Shown: positions 5,411 through 7,714 of the stretch, in pieces
How the letters are laid out: each line of letters opens with the position of its first letter
Position numbering within the stretch: position 1 is the stretch's first letter
Origin: Thermoplasmata archaeon
GTDB lineage: Archaea; Thermoplasmatota; Thermoplasmata; Thermoplasmatales; Thermoplasmataceae
Assembly (NCBI GenBank): GCA_021835265.1
Contig: JAKBQK010000186.1
Coordinates: forward strand, 1-7,714
DNA length: 7,714 nt
Direction: 5' to 3'
Made by a program: the position numbers and the translations under genes
The notes under the pieces: generated by a model
The model's database searches: none
Told to the model about the DNA's origin: nothing
Seen by the model: the letters and a program-made list of their open reading frames with translations, nothing else

Positions 5411-6247
5411 TCAGATCACCTCGACTTCAAATTTTTGCATGCACTTTTTCTGATTTTTTGCATGCACTATTTCAGGTTTCACTTCTGCTTCATAGCCAAC
5501 TCCCGTCCATCCTTCGTGAACCCATCTGGCAAATAACTCAACTTTACTGGCATCTGGAAACATCGAATTTATGATTTCATATGATTTTTCCGGCTTCCTG
5601 GAATGGTCTGTCCTTTTTTCTCGGATCACGGATCGGAATTTAACCACCGGAGGCTTGGGCTTTCCTTTCCTTCCAATCAATAAAATTTCATGTTGCTGTC
5701 TCACAACGTGTCCTAAGCCCATAAGCTCTTTATCCCATACCATCTGGGTCAGATACGTGAAGTCCCATGAGTTGAGGACTTTCATTCCATCATCTGCCTT
5801 GGGTGATGTTGTCCAAATGAAGGCATAAGCATCCTTTCTGGTTATATTCTGAACTGGCAACCTGCAAATCTCTTCAGTAGTCATCTGGTTGTAGTGTGTG
5901 GCTATCCTGTCAGATTCACGTGGGGCTTCTTTATCGTAAGTCCACGCTGGATCTGCCAATATGACATCGTATCTCTCAGATGTGGTGTGAAGGAACTCTT
6001 CAATTCCCATCCGGAATACTCTGGGAGGGACTGCTGACATTGTTTTGACTGGTTCATCACATTGGTTGCAGTAGTATCCCATGGGCAGATATTCTCTTTT
6101 ATTGCCCCTAATGTAAAATGTGACCGCTTTCTTGCCACATCTGGGACAGATGGGCTTGGGATGATAAACTTTAAAAGCTTGATCTCCATGATTCCATTGC
6201 AGGTTTGGTTGTTCTGGGCTGTGGAGGCCCTCTTCACCCCTCTTCAT
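5411..6247 (-). CDS. MT-A70 family adenine-N6 methyltransferase with an N-terminal zinc ribbon
   Basis: 278 aa from the ATG at 6247. MT-A70 proteins transfer a methyl group from S-adenosylmethionine to adenine N6 in DNA or RNA. Residues 34-63 form a zinc ribbon with CPRC (34-37) and CNQC (60-63). The methyltransferase domain follows: YDVILADPAW (93-102) carries the catalytic motif as DPAW rather than DPPW, then AYAFIWTTSP (140-149), GHVVRQQHEILLIGRKG (179-195), the substrate-region motif HSRKPEKSYE (215-224), and VELFARW...GW (236-247), all typical of the family. The frame is also open to a GTG at 6277, but the ATG at 6247 has AAGGAG nine bases upstream and overlaps the previous stop as ATGA, so it is chosen. 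It lies directly before the ParB-pseudo-methylase. Substrate (element DNA, host DNA or RNA) cannot be read from sequence. Confidence 0.9.
   Translation of the reverse strand: MKRGEEGLHSPEQPNLQWNHGDQAFKVYHPKPICPRCGKKAVTFYIRGNKREYLPMGYYCNQCDEPVKTMSAVPPRVFRMGIEEFLHTTSERYDVILADPAWTYDKEAPRESDRIATHYNQMTTEEICRLPVQNITRKDAYAFIWTTSPKADDGMKVLNSWDFTYLTQMVWDKELMGLGHVVRQQHEILLIGRKGKPKPPVVKFRSVIREKRTDHSRKPEKSYEIINSMFPDASKVELFARWVHEGWTGVGYEAEVKPEIVHAKNQKKCMQKFEVEVI
5414..5422 (-). promoter_or_regulatory. Strong Shine-Dalgarno for the ParB-methylase gene
   Basis: The minus strand reads GAGGTGATC, closely matching the archaeal 16S rRNA anti-Shine-Dalgarno. It lies four bases before the ATG at 5409, inside the last codons of the MT-A70 gene. 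It fixes the start of the downstream gene and supports high translation. Confidence 0.75.
5432..5467. repeat. 13-bp direct repeat TTTTTGCATGCAC, two copies
   Basis: Copies lie at 5432-5444 and 5455-5467 with a period of 23 bases, inside the last codons of the MT-A70 gene. Each contains the palindrome TGCATGCA. Because 23 is not a multiple of three, the two copies are read in different frames, so protein repetition does not explain the match. It could be a binding site for the operon's own DNA-binding proteins or a methylation target. Confidence 0.7.
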
Positions 6248-6396
6248 GGTTTTAACTCCTTTTTCGCTAAGTTCCACAGCAACGAAAATTTTGATAAGAA
6301 CTCCTGCTCTGATATTTGCAATGGCTCCTGCATGATTATTTTATGCAAATCCGGATCATTTTGTGATACCTCTCTAAGCTTTCCCATGTCGATCAT
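6244..6396 (-). CDS. Small unrecognised protein, 50 aa
   Basis: An ORF of 50 codons, MIDMGKLREVSQNDPDLHKI onwards, ending LAKKELKP. I recognise no family; the composition is soluble and probably helical. It is supported by position: its ATG overlaps the stop of the preceding small gene as ATGA, and its own TGA overlaps the ATG of the MT-A70 gene in the same way, a pattern typical of translationally coupled operon genes. A purine-rich GGGGGA lies about seven bases before the ATG. The ATG at 6387 is an alternative start. Context suggests an accessory of the methyltransferase or a small regulator. Confidence 0.6.
   Translation of the reverse strand: MIDMGKLREVSQNDPDLHKIIMQEPLQISEQEFLSKFSLLWNLAKKELKP
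6256..6261 (-). promoter_or_regulatory. Shine-Dalgarno that fixes the MT-A70 start
   Basis: The minus strand reads AAGGAG, eight bases before the ATG at 6247. It makes the internal ATG preferable to the upstream in-frame GTG at 6277, shortening the protein by ten residues. Confidence 0.65.
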
Positions 6397-6560
6397 GGCT
6401 TTCCCCCGATCCTTATTGTAAGGCCGTTTTTGCCGTACCTCTCATATTTCACTTGGCTTTTTTCCGTTATGTTCTGTTCCTCCACCAAAAAATATGGGAC
6501 ATTCACGTACATGCTCGTTTTAAATAAGACCGGGTGCTTGCTCGATTTCCGCATAAACAT
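6393..6560 (-). CDS. AbrB/SpoVT-like small DNA-binding protein (putative)
   Basis: A 55-aa ORF and the first gene of the minus-strand operon. The segment VLFKTSMYVNVPYFLVEEQN (11-30) followed by an ITEKSQVKYERYG turn and GLTIRI (46-51) has the strand, Val-Pro, helix, strand, strand layout of swapped-hairpin AbrB transcription factors and antitoxins, in which a beta strand ends in V/I-x-[IV]-P. The match is by pattern only. No toxin gene follows, so an autoregulator of the operon is more likely than an antitoxin. Start: ATG at 6560, or the third codon's ATG at 6554, which sits better (about 27 bases) from a TATA-like TAAGTTAAAT (6576-6585); no Shine-Dalgarno precedes either. Its TGA overlaps the next ATG as ATGA. 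Confidence 0.6.
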   Translation of the reverse strand: MFMRKSSKHPVLFKTSMYVNVPYFLVEEQNITEKSQVKYERYGKNGLTIRIGGKP

Positions 6561-6575
6561 GTAAATTCTCGGTAA

Positions 6576-6585
6576 TAAGTTAAAT
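6576..6585 (-). promoter_or_regulatory. TATA-like box of the minus-strand operon
   Basis: On the minus strand this reads ATTTAACTTA. Its centre is about 21-27 bases upstream of the alternative starts 6560 and 6554, consistent with a leaderless mRNA beginning at the AbrB-like gene. The palindromic AAATATTT at 6624-6631 could instead serve this strand with a leader of about 40 bases. Confidence 0.4.
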
Positions 6586-6615
6586 CTCGTTAGTTCAAAT
6601 CGTGTCGACCTTTAT

Positions 6616-6637
6616 TTACTTAGAAATATTTAAGTAA
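6616..6637. promoter_or_regulatory. 22-bp imperfect palindrome over the divergent promoter, candidate operator
   Basis: The 7-bp arms TTACTTA (6616-6622) and TAAGTAA (6631-6637) are perfectly complementary and flank GAAATATT. The central AAATATTTAA (6624-6633) is a good archaeal TATA box about 29 bases before the GTG start at 6657. A dimeric regulator bound here would block TATA recognition for the plus-strand gene and lie upstream of the divergent operon. The AbrB-like protein and the winged-helix-like protein are the obvious candidates. Confidence 0.55.
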
Positions 6638-6656
6638 TAACTATGATTAAGCAATT

Positions 6657-7142
6657 GTGAGAAGCCTCCCTGACAATGGCCCTGAGGAACCAATAAAAAA
6701 CAATATTCTGTGGCTTTTCCTACAATATCGCATGGATATTGACATCATGTATCGTATTCTTCAAAACATCAGGGCAATGCCCTCTGGGAAGGATAAATAC
6801 CGAAACATTGAGCGAGCAATAAAGGCACTTGATAAGGAAGGATGGCCAATAGACAAGGAAGTGGACAATCATGGGATTGTATGGTACAGTGCAGGGCTTG
6901 GGTTTATGGAATTTGTTAATGCCCAATTCCGAAAGGAAGTTAACAGTATTGGCAAGAAAAGTAAAAAGAGAGAATTAAGGCGTTTTAATGAGGTATTGGG
7001 GATTGAGCGAAGGTTAAGTTCACAGAATAAAGAATCTGAAACATTAATAGATCTTCCAATGATGTTAGCAAAGGGAGAGATCCCCCTTAAGTATGTCCCA
7101 TACCTCTTAAAACCACTTGAAAAAGAGGAAAAGAAGTATTAA
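6657..7142 (+). CDS. Putative winged-helix regulatory protein, 161 aa
   Basis: Divergent from the methyltransferase operon. Residues 15-80 look like a winged helix-turn-helix: a first helix (NNILWLFLQYRMDIDIMYRI), a recognition-like helix around KYRNIERAIKALDKEGWPI (47-65), and a possible wing NHGIVWYSAG (71-80). The rest is basic and helical (about 85-125), then a short tail. No family is recognised, so the DNA-binding assignment is inference. The GTG at 6657 is the earliest start after the in-frame TAA at 6648 and lies about 29 bases from a TATA box, fitting a leaderless mRNA. The ATG at 6732 is an alternative but would remove the first helix. The stop overlaps the convergent integrase stop by four bases. 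Confidence 0.65.
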   Translation: MRSLPDNGPEEPIKNNILWLFLQYRMDIDIMYRILQNIRAMPSGKDKYRNIERAIKALDKEGWPIDKEVDNHGIVWYSAGLGFMEFVNAQFRKEVNSIGKKSKKRELRRFNEVLGIERRLSSQNKESETLIDLPMMLAKGEIPLKYVPYLLKPLEKEEKKY

Positions 7143-7714
7143 GCCAATTCCACTATAGCCTTATCATTCCCCAATGCCATTTTAACAACAAATCCCTGAT
7201 TTATGTATTCCTCTATCAAATCGATAGAAACAACCTTCTGCTTATGAGAACCATTCATTTCCTGCTTATCTTTTTGAATCTGACCTGATATATCTTTCCT
7301 GCTGATTCCAAAGATTTTTTCACGTGCCAATTTTGTTATTTCTTCTGCGTTCATATTAAGCAGATTTTTTTCCTTAATCTCATCTTCCGAAAATCCTGAC
7401 ATTATCAATAATTCAGTTCTGAATTTATCTTCTACCTCCGCTTCGGTTAATCCTTTGCGTTCAGTCTCCAGGAACTTGGTTGATTTCTCATAAGCCGATC
7501 TCAGGGATTGTATCATATCCGTTGGAAGCCTTCCCTTGCCCAATGTATATGTGGCTTCGATATCTCCCACGTGACCCATGAAAAACTGCCGATAATCCCG
7601 CGGGATCAACCTTTCGTCCTGTGCCAGTAGGAGCCTGCTGTCAAAGTATGACCTTAATACGTAAGGACGCCATGTAAATCCTGCATTTCTGATCGAATTT
7701 CTCATTAGATCCCC
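7139..7714 (-). CDS. Archaeal tyrosine recombinase/integrase, C-terminal part
   Basis: The frame is open through the right edge, so the N-terminus lies outside the window; the ATG at 7705 is internal. Numbered from that Met: WRPYVLRSYFDSRLL (12-26) contains catalytic Arg18 in the Y-V-L-R form common in archaeal integrases, where many others have H-x-L-R. FFMGHVGDIEATYTLGKGRL (41-60) supplies His45 and the presumed nucleophile Tyr53. A helix follows (about 64-85), then a linker and a small C-terminal domain ending VVSIDLIEEYINQGFVVKM and ALGNDKAIVELA. Such enzymes integrate and excise plasmids and viruses at attachment sites, often tRNA genes; none is visible here. The first catalytic arginine and the core-binding domain must lie beyond the edge. 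It converges on the winged-helix gene with a 4-base overlap. Confidence 0.88.
   Translation of the reverse strand, partial: GDLMRNSIRNAGFTWRPYVLRSYFDSRLLLAQDERLIPRDYRQFFMGHVGDIEATYTLGKGRLPTDMIQSLRSAYEKSTKFLETERKGLTEAEVEDKFRTELLIMSGFSEDEIKEKNLLNMNAEEITKLAREKIFGISRKDISGQIQKDKQEMNGSHKQKVVSIDLIEEYINQGFVVKMALGNDKAIVELA

Noticed and set aside
5902..6237. 111-codon minus-strand ORF
   Set aside because: It is an out-of-frame shadow of the MT-A70 gene, whose motifs are clear in the other frame, and shows no family features.
6643..6660. Five-codon plus-strand mini-ORF (ATG at 6643) before the GTG start
   Set aside because: Overlap with the start could suggest reinitiation, but it most likely arises by chance and would conflict with the leaderless promoter spacing.

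Overview
The window looks archaeal. The right-edge gene encodes the C-terminal half of an archaeal-type tyrosine recombinase. Several genes have a TATA-like box about 25 bases before the start codon and no Shine-Dalgarno, as in leaderless archaeal mRNAs. Internal operon genes carry GAGGTGAT or AAGGAG ribosome-binding sites. A euryarchaeal or Thermoplasmatota-like host is my inference; nothing here fixes the genus. The content (integrase, replication-type ATPase, repeat-rich origin-like DNA, methyltransferases, small regulators) suggests an integrated plasmid, provirus or similar element. No tRNA, rRNA, CRISPR array or recognisable attachment site is present.

Layout. Positions 1-80 hold the 5' end of a minus-strand gene running off the edge. 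Positions 81-943 are AT-rich, with no convincing gene but with strong inverted repeats and possibly decayed coding sequence. Positions 944-1681 (minus) encode a protein of unknown function with a motif reminiscent of helix-hairpin-helix DNA glycosylase-like families. Positions 1682-2175 are non-coding, with a long imperfect hairpin at 2087-2153. Positions 2176-2473 hold an iteron-like array: three tandem TCTCACCTGA-type units face three reverse-complement copies, with an 18-bp perfect palindrome and AT-rich DNA between. This ends four bases from the stop codon of a replication-type ATPase.

Positions 6560 down to 2478 are one tight minus-strand operon of five genes: an AbrB-like small protein (55 aa), an unrecognised 50-aa protein, an MT-A70 adenine methyltransferase with an N-terminal zinc ribbon, a ParB/HTH protein fused to a methyltransferase fold that has lost its catalytic motif, and an SF3/AAA+-like helicase ATPase. 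The junctions are two ATGA overlaps and two TGA-N-ATG junctions. A divergent plus-strand gene (6657-7142, putative winged-helix protein) shares the promoter region and overlaps the integrase 3' end by four bases.

Model (inference): the operon is the replication and maintenance module. The ATPase would act at the adjacent iteron-like origin. The active MT-A70 enzyme and the inactive ParB-methylase would form a heteromeric adenine methyltransferase, in which the dead partner supplies DNA targeting, by analogy with METTL3-METTL14. The AbrB-like and winged-helix proteins are candidate regulators acting at the 22-bp palindrome that overlaps the divergent promoter.
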